Assembly (NCBI RefSeq): GCF_021401345.1
Contig: NZ_JACBGE010000027.1
Location: forward strand, 1-64,000
DNA length: 64,000 bases
Direction of reading: 5' to 3'
Source: Hydrogenophaga sp. NFH-34
GTDB lineage: Bacteria; Pseudomonadota; Gammaproteobacteria; Burkholderiales; Burkholderiaceae_C
The notes under the pieces were generated by a model that did no database searches, was not told where the DNA came from, and worked only from the letters and a program-made list of their open reading frames with translations. Below, piece by piece: positions 16,885 to 25,658 of this stretch (positions are counted from its first letter, which is position 1; the number at the start of each line of letters is the position of its first letter). Both the position numbers and the translations under genes were made by a program.

Positions 16885-18456
16885 TCAGAGGTCGTCCAGA
16901 CCCAGTTCCTGAATCTTGCGGGTGATGGTATTGCGGCCGATGCCCAGTTTCTGCGCCGCCTCGATGCGGCGCCCGCGCGTGTTGGCCAGCGCCGTCTGGA
17001 TCAGCAGGGTTTCAAAGCGGCGCGTGAGCACATCCCACACATCGTGGCGCCCGGCCTCCAGCAGCATCTGGGCCTCGCGGCGCAGACCGCCTTCCCAGGA
17101 CATCCCGGTGCCGTCGGCCACGGGCGCGGTCGCGGGCACACCCAGGCCATTCGCCACAGGCATTTCCGGCACCGCGATCGGCAAAGCGACCGCAGGCGCG
17201 GGCATGGCGGGCGGCATGGTCAGCGGCACCGGAGGGCTCCACTCGGCCGCTGGCGGGGGGCTCTCGCTGAGCGCCACCGCACCGGCCCCGGCGCCAGCCA
17301 GCACCTCGGGCGGCAGATCCTTGACCTCGATCACCTGGGCCGGCGCCATCACCGTCAGCCAGTGGCAGACGTTTTCCAACTGCCGCACATTGCCCGGGAA
17401 ATCGAAACCGCTGAGCAGGCGCAGAGCCGAATCGGCGATGCGTTTGGGCTCCACGCCGAGCTGCTTGGCGCTCTGCTGGAGAAAGTAGCGCGTGAGCATG
17501 GCCACGTCTTCGCGACGTTCGCGCAAAGCCGGCAGGCGCAGGCGGATGACGTTGAGACGGTGGAACAAGTCCTCGCGGAACACGCCTTCCTTGACGCGCT
17601 GCTCCAGATTCTGGTGGGTGGCGGCGATCACGCGCACATTGGCTTTGACCGCACTGTGCCCACCCACGCGATAGAAGTGCCCGTCCGACAGCACCCGCAG
17701 CAGGCGGGTCTGCAGGTCGAACGGCATGTCGCCAATTTCGTCGAGGAACAGCGTGCCGCCCTCGGCCTGCTCGAAGCGGCCGCGCCGCATGGTCTGCGCC
17801 CCGGTGAAAGCCCCGCGTTCGTGGCCGAATAGCTCACTCTCCAGCAGGTCCTTGGGAATCGCGGCGGTGTTGATGGCCACGAACGGACCGCTGGCACGCG
17901 GCGAGTGCTTGTGCAGCGCGCGCGCCACGAGCTCCTTGCCCGAACCGGACTCGCCGGTGATCAGCACCGTGACGTTGCTCTGGCTCAGTCGGCCGATGGC
18001 ACGGAACACGTCCTGCATCGCCGGCGCCTGCCCCAGCATTTCGGGAGCGGCCGACACCGATTCGATGGCGACCTCTTCGCGCTGGCTTTCTTCGACCGCA
18101 CGGTGGATCAGCTCGACCGCCTTGGGCAGATCGAACGGCTTGGGCAGGTATTCGAAAGCCCCGCCCTGGAAGGCGGAGACCGCACTGTCCAGATCGGAGA
18201 AGGCGGTCATGATGATCACCGGCAGGCCCGGCAGCTTTTCCTTGACCCGCTCCAGCAGCTCCAGGCCAGACCCTCCGGGCATGCGGATGTCGCTGACCAG
18301 GATCTGCGGACCTTCGCTTTCCGGAGCGTCGGTCAGTGCCTTGAGCACTTCCTGCGGGTTGGTAAAACTGCGGGTGGGCAGGTTCTCGCGCAACAGCGCC
18401 TTTTCAAGCACGAAGCGGATCGATTGGTCGTCATCCACTATCCAGATCGGCTTCAT
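16885..18456 (-). CDS. ntrC: Nitrogen regulation response regulator NtrC (sigma-54 activator)
   Basis: 523 residues in three parts. The receiver domain (1-125) has the phospho-acceptor Asp56 in LVSDIRMPGGSG. The AAA+ domain (about 145-375) has Walker A GESGSGKE, the sigma-54 contact loop GAFTGA and Walker B GGTLFLDEIGD. The C-terminal Fis-type helix-turn-helix is RIEAAQKLGIGRNTITRKIQ. A long Ala/Pro-rich linker joins the last two. When phosphorylated by NtrB it activates sigma-54 promoters such as glnA under nitrogen limitation. It lies 38 nt after ntrB on the same strand. A matching sigma-54 promoter and NtrC-like sites are found upstream of glnA in this window. Confidence 0.96.
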   Translation of the reverse strand: MKPIWIVDDDQSIRFVLEKALLRENLPTRSFTNPQEVLKALTDAPESEGPQILVSDIRMPGGSGLELLERVKEKLPGLPVIIMTAFSDLDSAVSAFQGGAFEYLPKPFDLPKAVELIHRAVEESQREEVAIESVSAAPEMLGQAPAMQDVFRAIGRLSQSNVTVLITGESGSGKELVARALHKHSPRASGPFVAINTAAIPKDLLESELFGHERGAFTGAQTMRRGRFEQAEGGTLFLDEIGDMPFDLQTRLLRVLSDGHFYRVGGHSAVKANVRVIAATHQNLEQRVKEGVFREDLFHRLNVIRLRLPALRERREDVAMLTRYFLQQSAKQLGVEPKRIADSALRLLSGFDFPGNVRQLENVCHWLTVMAPAQVIEVKDLPPEVLAGAGAGAVALSESPPPAAEWSPPVPLTMPPAMPAPAVALPIAVPEMPVANGLGVPATAPVADGTGMSWEGGLRREAQMLLEAGRHDVWDVLTRRFETLLIQTALANTRGRRIEAAQKLGIGRNTITRKIQELGLDDL

Positions 18457-18494
18457 CGGCGGTGTGTTCCTTCCTCAGGCGGCGTGTGTGGGTA

Positions 18495-19610
18495 TCAAGG
18501 CAACGGAATCAGGATCTTGAAGTCCGTGTGACCCGGCACGCTCTCACACTCGATCAGGCCATGGTGCTGCTGGATGAAGGTTTGCGCCAACGTCAGCCCC
18601 AGGCCAGAACCGCCATCGCGTCCCGACACGAGCGGGAAAAAGATGCGGTCCTTGATCGAGTCCGGCACACCGGGCCCGTTGTCGATCACATGCAATTCCA
18701 ATGCCAGCCGATAACGCTGTTTACCAAAGGTAACCTGCCGGCCCACGCGCGTGCGGAAAGTGATCTGCGCGTCGCCCGCGGCGATGCGGTCGGCCAGCGC
18801 CTGCGCCGCGTTGTGGGCAATGTTGAGCACGGCCTGGATCAGTTGCTCGCGGTCGCCGCGAAAGTCGGGAATCGAGGCATCGTAGTCCCGCACCACTTTC
18901 AGCCCGCGCGGAAACTCTGCCAGGATCAGCGAGCGCACGCGCTCGCAAACCTCGTGGATGTTCACATCGCCGACCACGTGCGGGCGCCGGTGCGGCGCCA
19001 GCAGCCGGTCCACCAGCGACTGCAGGCGATCGGCCTCGTGGATGATGACCTGCGTGTATTCGGTCAGTTGCTTGTTGTCGAGCTCCAGCTCCAGCAACTG
19101 CGCGGCGCCACGGATGCCGCCAAGCGGGTTCTTGATCTCGTGCGCCAGGTTGCGGATCAGCTCTTTGTTGGCCTGCGCCTGATCCATCAGCCGCTCTTCC
19201 CGCTCCTGCCGCGTCTGCTGTTCCAGAGGCAACAGCTCGACGATGATCTCTCCGGCGGTATCGGTCTGCGCCACGACCACATGGACCGGCAAAGGCTCAT
19301 AGCTCAGGCGGCGCAAAAAAGCGTCGTACCGCAGGGCCGCGTACTCGTTTTCGCTGGCCCCGTTGAGCGCGCTCTGCAGCAGCGTGGGTTCGGTGAAACA
19401 GTCCTGCAGCGGTGCGCCGGTGATGCTGCGCCGAGACATGCCCAGGGCATCTTCGAGCGCCGCATTGGCAAACAGCACCGTACCGTCCCGGGACACCACC
19501 GCCACCAGCGTGGCCAGCAGGTCCAGGGCGTGAAAACGGTGGGACGGCGAGACTGCCGTGGCTGCGCCCTTGCTGGACTTGGAAAGAAGGGGGATGAGTG
19601 GCTTTTTCAA
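18495..19610 (-). CDS. ntrB: Nitrogen sensor histidine kinase/phosphatase NtrB
   Basis: 371 residues. An N-terminal PAS domain covers about 25-130 (LLATLVAVVSRDGTVLFANA). The dimerisation/phospho-acceptor box is RNLAHEIKNPLGGIRGAAQL, with the phosphorylated His. The HATPase domain has the N-box QAVLNIAHNAAQAL and the G-boxes VIDNGPGVP and GRDGGSGLGLTLAQ. There is no membrane segment, so it is cytosolic as expected; it is controlled by the PII protein and phosphorylates or dephosphorylates NtrC. It begins 5 nt after the DUF4124-type gene stop and precedes ntrC, forming an operon. Confidence 0.95.
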   Translation of the reverse strand: MKKPLIPLLSKSSKGAATAVSPSHRFHALDLLATLVAVVSRDGTVLFANAALEDALGMSRRSITGAPLQDCFTEPTLLQSALNGASENEYAALRYDAFLRRLSYEPLPVHVVVAQTDTAGEIIVELLPLEQQTRQEREERLMDQAQANKELIRNLAHEIKNPLGGIRGAAQLLELELDNKQLTEYTQVIIHEADRLQSLVDRLLAPHRRPHVVGDVNIHEVCERVRSLILAEFPRGLKVVRDYDASIPDFRGDREQLIQAVLNIAHNAAQALADRIAAGDAQITFRTRVGRQVTFGKQRYRLALELHVIDNGPGVPDSIKDRIFFPLVSGRDGGSGLGLTLAQTFIQQHHGLIECESVPGHTDFKILIPLP

Positions 19611-19615
19611 GCCCC

Positions 19616-20134
19616 CTATTGTGCCGTGCTCACACCCGCCGCTGGCAAGCGGGAGAGCTCCCGCCGAATGCTGTTGACATCACTCTCGGCCCGGTCCAGG
19701 GAGGCCTTGAGTTCGGCGACCCGGTCCAGATAGCGCTGGTGGTTGCGCCCTTCGATGCCCTGCTTCTCCGGCTCGCCATTGGCATAGGCCTGGCGGGCCG
19801 CGGTCAGGCGCTCTTCAGCCTTGCGCAGTTCGGACTCCAGGATGGCACGGGCATCGCTGTCCCGCGCCCGCTGGGCCGGGCTGTCGATGCGGGAAGCGGT
19901 GGGCCTCGGTTCGCTCGCGCTGCGCGGCGCGGCAGCGGCCTGCTGCTGCGGTTGCGTGCCCTGCACCACGGTCAGGTTGCCCCCTTCCATGAGCTTGCAA
20001 CCACGCGCTTTGGCCGCTTCGGCGTTGTTCGTGTACTCGTTGCCACAGCGGTAGATGCGCTCCTGCGCGTGAGCGATCGACAGGGTGCCCATCACAGCCA
20101 CGGCCAGCGGAAGGAGAAGGGATTTCAAGGGCAT
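19616..20134 (-). CDS. DUF4124-like exported protein with coiled-coil C-terminus
   Basis: 172 residues. A signal peptide (MPLKSLLLPLAVAVMGTLSI, cleavage after AHA) is followed by a short DUF4124-like segment (ERIYRCGNEYTNN, with the cysteine pair completed by RGC). Then come a Gln/Ala/Ser linker and a charged helical C-terminus (ARAILESELRKAEERLTAA) likely to form a coiled coil. Function is unknown; the position between glnA and ntrB is common in Comamonadaceae. ATG at 20134 is chosen for the signal peptide. It lies beyond the glnA terminator, so it probably opens the ntrBC transcript. Confidence 0.78.
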   Translation of the reverse strand: MPLKSLLLPLAVAVMGTLSIAHAQERIYRCGNEYTNNAEAAKARGCKLMEGGNLTVVQGTQPQQQAAAAPRSASEPRPTASRIDSPAQRARDSDARAILESELRKAEERLTAARQAYANGEPEKQGIEGRNHQRYLDRVAELKASLDRAESDVNSIRRELSRLPAAGVSTAQ

Positions 20135-20274
20135 CGGATCAACGGAATCGGGGGATCGACAGAGCGGACGCCACCTGCAATGGGTGAAGCCATGCAACGA
20201 ATGTATCAGTATGACTGAAAAACCCCGCGAAAGTGCCATCCGCCCACCGCCAGCACCGGCCTTTGCCAGCACCC

Positions 20275-20303
20275 GGAAAAAAGAAAACGGCCCGAAGGCC
20301 GTG
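20275..20303 (-). terminator. Factor-independent terminator after glnA
   Basis: Perfect hairpin ACGGCC (20287-20292), CGAA loop, GGCCGT (20297-20302). On the minus strand it runs into TTTTCTTTTTTCC. It lies 47 nt downstream of the glnA stop and separates the glnA transcript from the DUF4124-ntrB-ntrC unit, though partial read-through is possible. Confidence 0.88.
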
Positions 20304-20349
20304 GGTTCCGTGGACCAGCGGTGCGAAACAGAACCGCACCGCGCTGGCA

Positions 20350-21765
20350 TCACAGGCTGTAGTACATGTCGTACTCGACCGGGTGCGGCGACATGCGGAA
20401 GCGCGTGACTTCCTGCATCTTCAGATCGATGTAGGCATCGAGCATCGGGTCGGTGAACACACCACCCTTGGTCAGGAACGCGCGGTCCTTGTCCAGGTAT
20501 TCGAGGGCCTGATCCAGGCTCGAGCACACGGTCGGGACCAGCTTGTCCTCTTCCGGCGGCAGGTGGTACAGATCCTTGGTGGCGGCTTCGCCCGGATGGA
20601 TCTTGTTTTCCACGCCGTCCAGACCCGCCATCATCAGGGCCGAGAAGCACAGGTAGGGGTTGGCGGAAGGATCGGGGAAACGCGCTTCGATACGGCGGCC
20701 CTTCGGGTTGGCCACGAACGGGATGCGGATCGAGGCCGAGCGGTTGCGGGCCGAGTAAGCCAGCTTCACCGGGGCTTCGAAGCCAGGCACCAGACGCTTG
20801 TACGAGTTGGTGCCGGGGTTGGTGATGGCGTTCAGGGCACGGGCGTGCTTGATGATGCCGCCGATGTAGTACAGGGCGAAATCGCTCAGGCCGGCGTAGC
20901 CGTCACCAGCGAACAAGTTCTTGCCGTCCTTCCAGATGGACTGGTGAACGTGCATGCCGGAGCCGTTGTCGCCCGCGTAAGGCTTGGGCATGAAGGTGGC
21001 GGTCTTGCCGTAGGCGTTGGCCACGTTCCAGACCACGTACTTCAGGACCTGGGTCCAGTCGGCGCGCTCGACCAGGGTCGAGAACTTGGTGCCGATTTCG
21101 TTCTGGCCAGCGCCCGCCACTTCGTGGTGGAACACTTCGACGGGGATGCCCAGGGATTCGAGGATCAGGGACATTTCGGCGCGCATGTCCTGCGTGCTGT
21201 CGACCGGGGGCACCGGGAAATAACCGCCCTTGACGGTGGGACGGTGACCGCGGTTGCCGCCTTCGAGCTTGGCACCGGAGTTCCAGGGAGCTTCGTACTC
21301 TTCGATCTGGAAGCCGACGTTGCCCGGCTCGTTTTTCCAGTAGACGTTGTCGAAGATGAAGAACTCGGGCTCAGGACCGAAGAAAGCCGTATCGCCCAGG
21401 CCGGAAGCCTTCAGGTAGGCCTCGGCGCGCATGGCGATGGAGCGCGGGTCGCGCTCATAGGGCTTGCCATCGCTGGGCTCGATCACGTGGCACTGCAGGT
21501 ACAGCGTGGTTTCTTCGAAGAAGGGATCGATGTTGGCCGTGTTGGCATCGGGGATAAGCAGCATGTCGGATGCTTCGATACCCTTCCAGCCAGCGACCGA
21601 GGAGCCATCGAAAGCGTGGCCGGCGGAAAACTTGTCTTCATCGAAAGCCGAGATCGGCACGGTGACGTGCTGTTCCTTGCCACGGGTGTCGGTGAAGCGG
21701 AAATCAACGAACTTGACGTCGTTGTCCTTCACCAATTGCATCACGTCTGCGACGGTCTTTGCCAT
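20350..21765 (-). CDS. glnA: Glutamine synthetase type I
   Basis: ATP-dependent ligation of ammonium to glutamate; cytosolic dodecamer and the main ammonium-assimilation enzyme. 471 residues, full length for GS-I. Landmarks: FDGSSVAGWKGIEASDM, the GPEPEFFIFD metal-binding block, the GSGMHVHQSIWKDGKNLF catalytic block, and Tyr400 in KDLYHLPPEE, the adenylylation site position. That implies GlnE control of activity. The ATG at 21765 has AGGAG upstream; a TTG directly before it is also in frame. It is preceded by a sigma-54-type promoter with NtrC-like sites and followed by a strong terminator. Confidence 0.98.
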   Translation of the reverse strand: MAKTVADVMQLVKDNDVKFVDFRFTDTRGKEQHVTVPISAFDEDKFSAGHAFDGSSVAGWKGIEASDMLLIPDANTANIDPFFEETTLYLQCHVIEPSDGKPYERDPRSIAMRAEAYLKASGLGDTAFFGPEPEFFIFDNVYWKNEPGNVGFQIEEYEAPWNSGAKLEGGNRGHRPTVKGGYFPVPPVDSTQDMRAEMSLILESLGIPVEVFHHEVAGAGQNEIGTKFSTLVERADWTQVLKYVVWNVANAYGKTATFMPKPYAGDNGSGMHVHQSIWKDGKNLFAGDGYAGLSDFALYYIGGIIKHARALNAITNPGTNSYKRLVPGFEAPVKLAYSARNRSASIRIPFVANPKGRRIEARFPDPSANPYLCFSALMMAGLDGVENKIHPGEAATKDLYHLPPEEDKLVPTVCSSLDQALEYLDKDRAFLTKGGVFTDPMLDAYIDLKMQEVTRFRMSPHPVEYDMYYSL

Positions 21766-21820
21766 CAAATGCTCCTGTTGCTGAGTGGGTGGTAATCAAA
21801 AAAAGAGACCCTTTTGACTA

Positions 21821-21835
21821 GCATCATTCATGCCA
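21821..21835 (-). promoter_or_regulatory. Sigma-54 (-24/-12) promoter match upstream of glnA
   Basis: On the minus strand the sequence reads TGGCATGAATGATGCT, giving GG at -24 and GC at -12 with the required 10-nt spacing. The match to TGGCAC-N5-TTGCW is good at -24 and one base off at -12. Transcription would start near 21810, about 45 nt before the glnA ATG. ntrB and ntrC in the same locus make this the expected promoter class. Confidence 0.7.
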
Positions 21836-21997
21836 TCAGGGCCCGCTGCGCCGCATCACCCGGCTGAACACGGCGCACACGGACGGGGATTATCACCGAG
21901 CCCATGCGCCACAAAGGTTCCCGCAGGATCGCTGGCGGCCCTTGTCTGCCCCCTCCAGCCCGCAGCGCGCACTGCACCGGATCGAAAGCACCTCATG

Positions 21998-22053
21998 CGC
22001 ACCAAAATGGATCAAACGGACAATCCCAATTTGGTGCATTCAATTTTGCACCA
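21998..22053 (-). promoter_or_regulatory. Cluster of NtrC-like binding sites upstream of glnA
   Basis: Two 17-mers resemble TGCACCAAAATGGTGCA. Minus-strand TGATCCATTTTGGTGCG (21998-22014) keeps one full half-site. TGCACCAAATTGGGATT (22022-22038) keeps the other. A further TGGTGCA...TGCACCA inverted pair spans 22032-22053. They sit about 190-240 bp upstream of the predicted start, a distance workable for an enhancer. The distal sites overlap the last codons of the preceding gene. Confidence 0.6.
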
Positions 22054-22888
22054 TCTCGGGGCCCAAATCGGCCCCGAAGCCGCGCAGCCCAGCCAGCAGC
22101 TGCGCGAACGCAGGCGTCACCGCTTCGGGCTCCCCTTTGACCCCCAGTTCGATATGGCGGCCGAATTGCGGGTGGTCGACGCTGGGCAGACTGAACACCT
22201 TGACCGCGTGCGCCTGCTCGATGGCCTCCATCAAAGGCGTGAGCGCGGCTTCCATGGCCCCGAACACCACCACCGAGCGCTCCTGCCAGCTGCCCTGGCG
22301 GTGCAGATGTCGGTAATCGGTGTCGAGCAGGTTTTCGATCATCGGCCAGGCCATCACCGGAAAACCGGGCACGAAGTGCACCGTGCCGCCGCCAGGACCA
22401 TCGCACGAGAAGCCGGGGATGCGGTTGTAGGGGTTGGCCACGATCCGGGCCTGCGCGGGGAAGACGCCCATGTTGTAGCGGTGCACGTTGTCGGGCCGCT
22501 CCGCGTCGAACACCTCGCCCTTTTCCGCCGCCGTCTCCCGCATGCGCTGTTCGATCAGCGCCCGGGCTTCGGGGTGCAACACCAGCGGCTGACCCAGCGC
22601 AGCGGCCGCGCACTGCCGGGTGTGGTCGTCCGGCGTGGCGCCAATGCCGCCGCAGGAAAACACCACGTCCGCCGAAGCAAACGCGTCGCGCAAGGCGGCC
22701 GTGATCCGGCGGGGATCGTCCCCCACCAGCAACGACCAGGACAGGGCCAGTCCCCGTGCCTGCAGCAGCTCGACCACCTTGGGCAGGTGCTTGTCGGCCC
22801 GTTTGCCCGAGAGGATTTCGTCGCCGACGATGATCAGGCCGAAGGCCGGAGCGGAGGACAGGGAAGCATCGGGGGGCAAGGCACTCAA
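22040..22888 (-). CDS. Molybdopterin-binding (MoCF_biosynth) protein, CinA N-terminal type
   Basis: 282 residues from a TTG start at 22888, which overlaps the EI24 gene stop (TTGA) and has GGAG 7 nt upstream. No ATG is available. The protein contains the MoCF domain: GLIIVGDEILSGKRADKH, then FSCGGIGATPDDHTRQCAAA, then the NPYNRIPGFSCDGPGGGTVH and PGFPVMAWPM segments. CinA proteins carry this domain at the N-terminus followed by a nicotinamide-nucleotide deamidase; that second domain is absent here. The likely role is a CinA-like nucleotide pyrophosphatase, but this is not established for stand-alone forms. The 3' end overlaps NtrC-like sites. Confidence 0.8.
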   Translation of the reverse strand: MSALPPDASLSSAPAFGLIIVGDEILSGKRADKHLPKVVELLQARGLALSWSLLVGDDPRRITAALRDAFASADVVFSCGGIGATPDDHTRQCAAAALGQPLVLHPEARALIEQRMRETAAEKGEVFDAERPDNVHRYNMGVFPAQARIVANPYNRIPGFSCDGPGGGTVHFVPGFPVMAWPMIENLLDTDYRHLHRQGSWQERSVVVFGAMEAALTPLMEAIEQAHAVKVFSLPSVDHPQFGRHIELGVKGEPEAVTPAFAQLLAGLRGFGADLGPEMVQN

Positions 22889-23781
22889 GAAGGGTCTCCG
22901 GAAACAGGGGGCAGAACCGGCGGTTCGGGGCTGGACACTGGCGCCGGGGAACGCATCGCCCCGGCCTCCACCACATCCACGGCGGCGGCCGTGCCCCGCA
23001 GGCGCTCCAGTGCGGCCAGGCAGTAGTGCACGAACCAGAGCGAAGCAAACGCCAGCACCAGGGTGTAGATCCAGATGGCCACCGGCACCAGCAGGGGTGC
23101 CAGGGCGATGAACAGCGCCCCCGAGGCCCAGAGCACGCTGGGCGCCGCCCCCAGATACCCTGTGAGCACGCCCATCAGCAGCAGGCGCCCCCGGTGCACG
23201 CGCATGAGAGTGCGGCGCTCGTCCGCACTGGCGTGCACGGCCAGCGCGTCGAACGCAAACACCCGGTAGGTGAGCCAGCCCCAGATCAGGGGTGGCAGGA
23301 TCAGCACCAGCGGGGGAATCAGCCACAGCGGCATCGACAGCAACAGCGCCACCAGCGCCATGGCTGTCACGCCCAGGGACCAGAACAGCCCCCCCAGCCA
23401 GGTGCCGCCCCGGCGGCGCTCCAGCGTCGGAAAACGCCGCTGCGCCACCAGCTCCACGATCGCCGGCGTCATGAACAGCGCCACCAGCAGCAGGCACAGC
23501 AAGACGATGACCGGCGTGGCGATCATGAGCACCAGCAACGGCGCGAACACCGTGCGCATGCCGTCCAGACCGACGCGCTCCAGCCAGCCCAGGAAAGCCT
23601 GCATCAAGGCATAGTCGTTCAGCCAGGCGGCTGTGGCCGCCACCGCCGACTCCCAGTAAAAATACCCCAGCCCGAAGGACAGCAGGATCATCAGCACCAG
23701 CGGCAGGAACGACAGGCCAATCACCTTGGGATGCAGGCAATAGGCCACCGCGCGCCAGAACGCATCTAACAGCAACTTCAT
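22885..23781 (-). CDS. EI24-domain (CysZ-like) membrane protein
   Basis: 298 residues beginning MKLLLDAFWRAVAYCLHPKV, a typical EI24 start. There are four to six hydrophobic helices, with the family segment FMTPAIVELVAQRRFPTLER after the second and WLIPPLVLILPPLIWGWLTY later. The last 35 residues form a Pro/Val-rich soluble tail. CysZ of enterics imports sulfate; betaproteobacterial EI24 proteins are mostly uncharacterised and no sulfate-assimilation gene is adjacent. The start at 23781 gives the conserved N-terminus. It is coupled to the MoCF gene by a 4-nt overlap and divergent from an alpha/beta-hydrolase gene. Confidence 0.85.
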   Translation of the reverse strand: MKLLLDAFWRAVAYCLHPKVIGLSFLPLVLMILLSFGLGYFYWESAVAATAAWLNDYALMQAFLGWLERVGLDGMRTVFAPLLVLMIATPVIVLLCLLLVALFMTPAIVELVAQRRFPTLERRRGGTWLGGLFWSLGVTAMALVALLLSMPLWLIPPLVLILPPLIWGWLTYRVFAFDALAVHASADERRTLMRVHRGRLLLMGVLTGYLGAAPSVLWASGALFIALAPLLVPVAIWIYTLVLAFASLWFVHYCLAALERLRGTAAAVDVVEAGAMRSPAPVSSPEPPVLPPVSGDPS

Positions 23782-23875
23782 GGTGCCAAGAATACGGCAT
23801 CCGCCTGGCCTTTGCCGGCCAGGGTCCGGGACGCGGGTGACATCCCGCACGGCGCCGCGGCGCTAGCATCGCGGC

Positions 23876-24715
23876 ATGTCCGAACCCGCTGCCCAGACCG
23901 TAAAAATCGAAGGTGTGACGCTGGAAGTCGCCCACATTCCCGGCCCCACCGACCGCGCACCGCTGGTGTTCCTGCACGAAGGCCTGGGTTGTGTGGACCT
24001 GTGGCCCCAGCGCGGACGCCACTGGCCCCAGACACTGTGCGAAGCCACGGGCCGTGCCGGCTGGCTGTACTCGCGCCGCGGCTACGGCCGCTCGGACCCG
24101 ATTCCCGATGTCCGTGGCCCCTCGCGGCAAGCCGGCTTCTGGCGCTCCGGTCGCCACCAGCCCGACTACATGCATGAAGAGGCCTGGACCGTGCTGCCTG
24201 CCCTGTTGACCGCCCTCGGCGTGCAGCGGCCGGTGCTCGTGGGCCACTCCGACGGCGCCACCATCGCGCTGCTGCACGCCAGCCGCCATGACACGACCGG
24301 CTGCGTGGTCATGGCCCCGCACGTGATGGTCGAACCGGTGTCGCTGCAGGCGATCGCGCAGGCGCGGGACCAGTACCTCCTGCCGGGCAGCGACGGCCGG
24401 CCCGGCTTGCGCGATCGCCTGGCCCGCTACCACCACGATGTCGACAACGCCTTCTGGCAATGGAACGACGTGTGGCTCAGTGAGGACTTTCGCCCCTTCG
24501 ACATCCGGGCCGAGTGCGCCCGGATCACCGCGCCCCTGCTGGCCATTCAGGGCGAAGACGATGAATACGGCACACTGGCCCAGATCGAGGACATCCGCCG
24601 CGCGGCGCCCCACGCCCGCCTGGCTGTACTGCCCCAATGCGGACACAGCCCCCACCGTGACCAGCCCGACCTTCTGCAACAGCATGTGACAGATTTCCTC
24701 GCCTCGCTGGGCTGA
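23876..24715 (+). CDS. Alpha/beta-hydrolase
   Basis: 279-residue hydrolase with an HEGLG-type segment near residue 34 (VFLHEGLGCVDLW), the nucleophile elbow VGHSDGA (Ser125), the acid near QGEDDEYG and the histidine in PQCGHSPHRDQP. HEGLGS-type N-termini occur in esterases and homoserine-lactone- or epoxide-acting hydrolases; the substrate is unknown. It is monocistronic: the next gene starts about 200 nt away, and that gap holds only small hairpins (for example GCCAT-TTG-ATGGC at 24767-24779). Confidence 0.87.
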   Translation: MSEPAAQTVKIEGVTLEVAHIPGPTDRAPLVFLHEGLGCVDLWPQRGRHWPQTLCEATGRAGWLYSRRGYGRSDPIPDVRGPSRQAGFWRSGRHQPDYMHEEAWTVLPALLTALGVQRPVLVGHSDGATIALLHASRHDTTGCVVMAPHVMVEPVSLQAIAQARDQYLLPGSDGRPGLRDRLARYHHDVDNAFWQWNDVWLSEDFRPFDIRAECARITAPLLAIQGEDDEYGTLAQIEDIRRAAPHARLAVLPQCGHSPHRDQPDLLQQHVTDFLASLG

Positions 24716-24919
24716 ACCGGTGCTACCGGCCTTCCTGCCGCCGGATGCCTGCTGCGCGAATTTCGCGCCATTTGATGGCGAAACACCCTCAAATCCGGCC
24801 AACCTTCCGAGATTTCGGCAGTAAATCACGGAACCATTCGACATACGGAGGTCACATCCTCGTGACTTGTCGCACCTGCCCGTCTACACTTTGACACACC
24901 CGGATGCCCCTTCCCCTTC

Positions 24920-25648
24920 ATGAATCCTTGGTCCAACCCCTGGCTGCTGTCTGCGCTCGCCCCGCTGTGCCTGGCGCTGGGCGCCTGGGCATACAGGACC
25001 TGGGACAACCGGCGCACCCGGCGGCAGCGCCGCATCCCCAAACACTGGCCCCTGAACACCCGGCATGTGGCCAACAGCGAGGAAGTGCGTGTCTGGCACT
25101 GGCTCGCGCGGGCTTTCTATGACCACCACATCCTGATCAAGGTGCCCGTCACCCGGTTCACGCTGCCGCGCGACCAGGACCAGGGCATGGACTGGTACAA
25201 GCTGCTGGCCGGGGTGTATTGCACGTTCACGGTCTGCCGCTCCGACGGGCGGGTGATCGGCTGCATCGACGTGCCCGGTCGCTCCGGCATCCCGCGCAGC
25301 ACCCGCGCACTCAAGAACTCGCTGCTCACCCAGTGCGGCATGCCCTACTGGGTGGTGCACTCGTCCAACCTGCCCACGGTGACGGAAATCCGCGCCGAAT
25401 TTTTGGGCGAGACCCCCACCGCCCAGGCCATGCGCGAGCGTGAACGCGAAGAGCGTGCCGTCATCGCCGCGCAGAACAACCTGCGCAGCGCGATCCAGCG
25501 CCAGCGCAGCAACCGCGGCAGCAGCGACTTCGGACCCGTGTCCTCCTGGCCCACCAGCACCACCGGCGATTCGCGCGCCGATGCCTCGCAGTGGCAGGAC
25601 AATTCTTTCCTCGTCCCGCTGGACAGCCGCAAGGGCGAACTGCTCTGA
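24920..25648 (+). CDS. DUF2726-like membrane-anchored protein
   Basis: 242 residues. One N-terminal transmembrane segment (WLLSALAPLCLALGAWAYR) is followed by a basic cluster (RRTRRQRRIPK), giving an inner-membrane anchor with a cytosolic domain. The central domain (about 55-150) has FYDHHILIKVPVTRFTLP, then LLAGVYCTFTVCRSDGRVIG and a late MPYWVVHSSNLPT strand. This layout resembles DUF2726, whose members have a nuclease-like core, but I cannot confirm catalytic residues. The C-terminus (after about 150) is charged and then Ser/Arg-rich and looks disordered. Function unknown. Confidence 0.68.
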   Translation: MNPWSNPWLLSALAPLCLALGAWAYRTWDNRRTRRQRRIPKHWPLNTRHVANSEEVRVWHWLARAFYDHHILIKVPVTRFTLPRDQDQGMDWYKLLAGVYCTFTVCRSDGRVIGCIDVPGRSGIPRSTRALKNSLLTQCGMPYWVVHSSNLPTVTEIRAEFLGETPTAQAMREREREERAVIAAQNNLRSAIQRQRSNRGSSDFGPVSSWPTSTTGDSRADASQWQDNSFLVPLDSRKGELL

Positions 25649-25658
25649 AAAACCCGCC

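Noticed and set aside
22889..24844. Upstream extension of the MoCF gene to a 934-codon frame
   Set aside because: It lies over the EI24 and hydrolase genes and has low-complexity composition; the coupled TTG start explains the gene.
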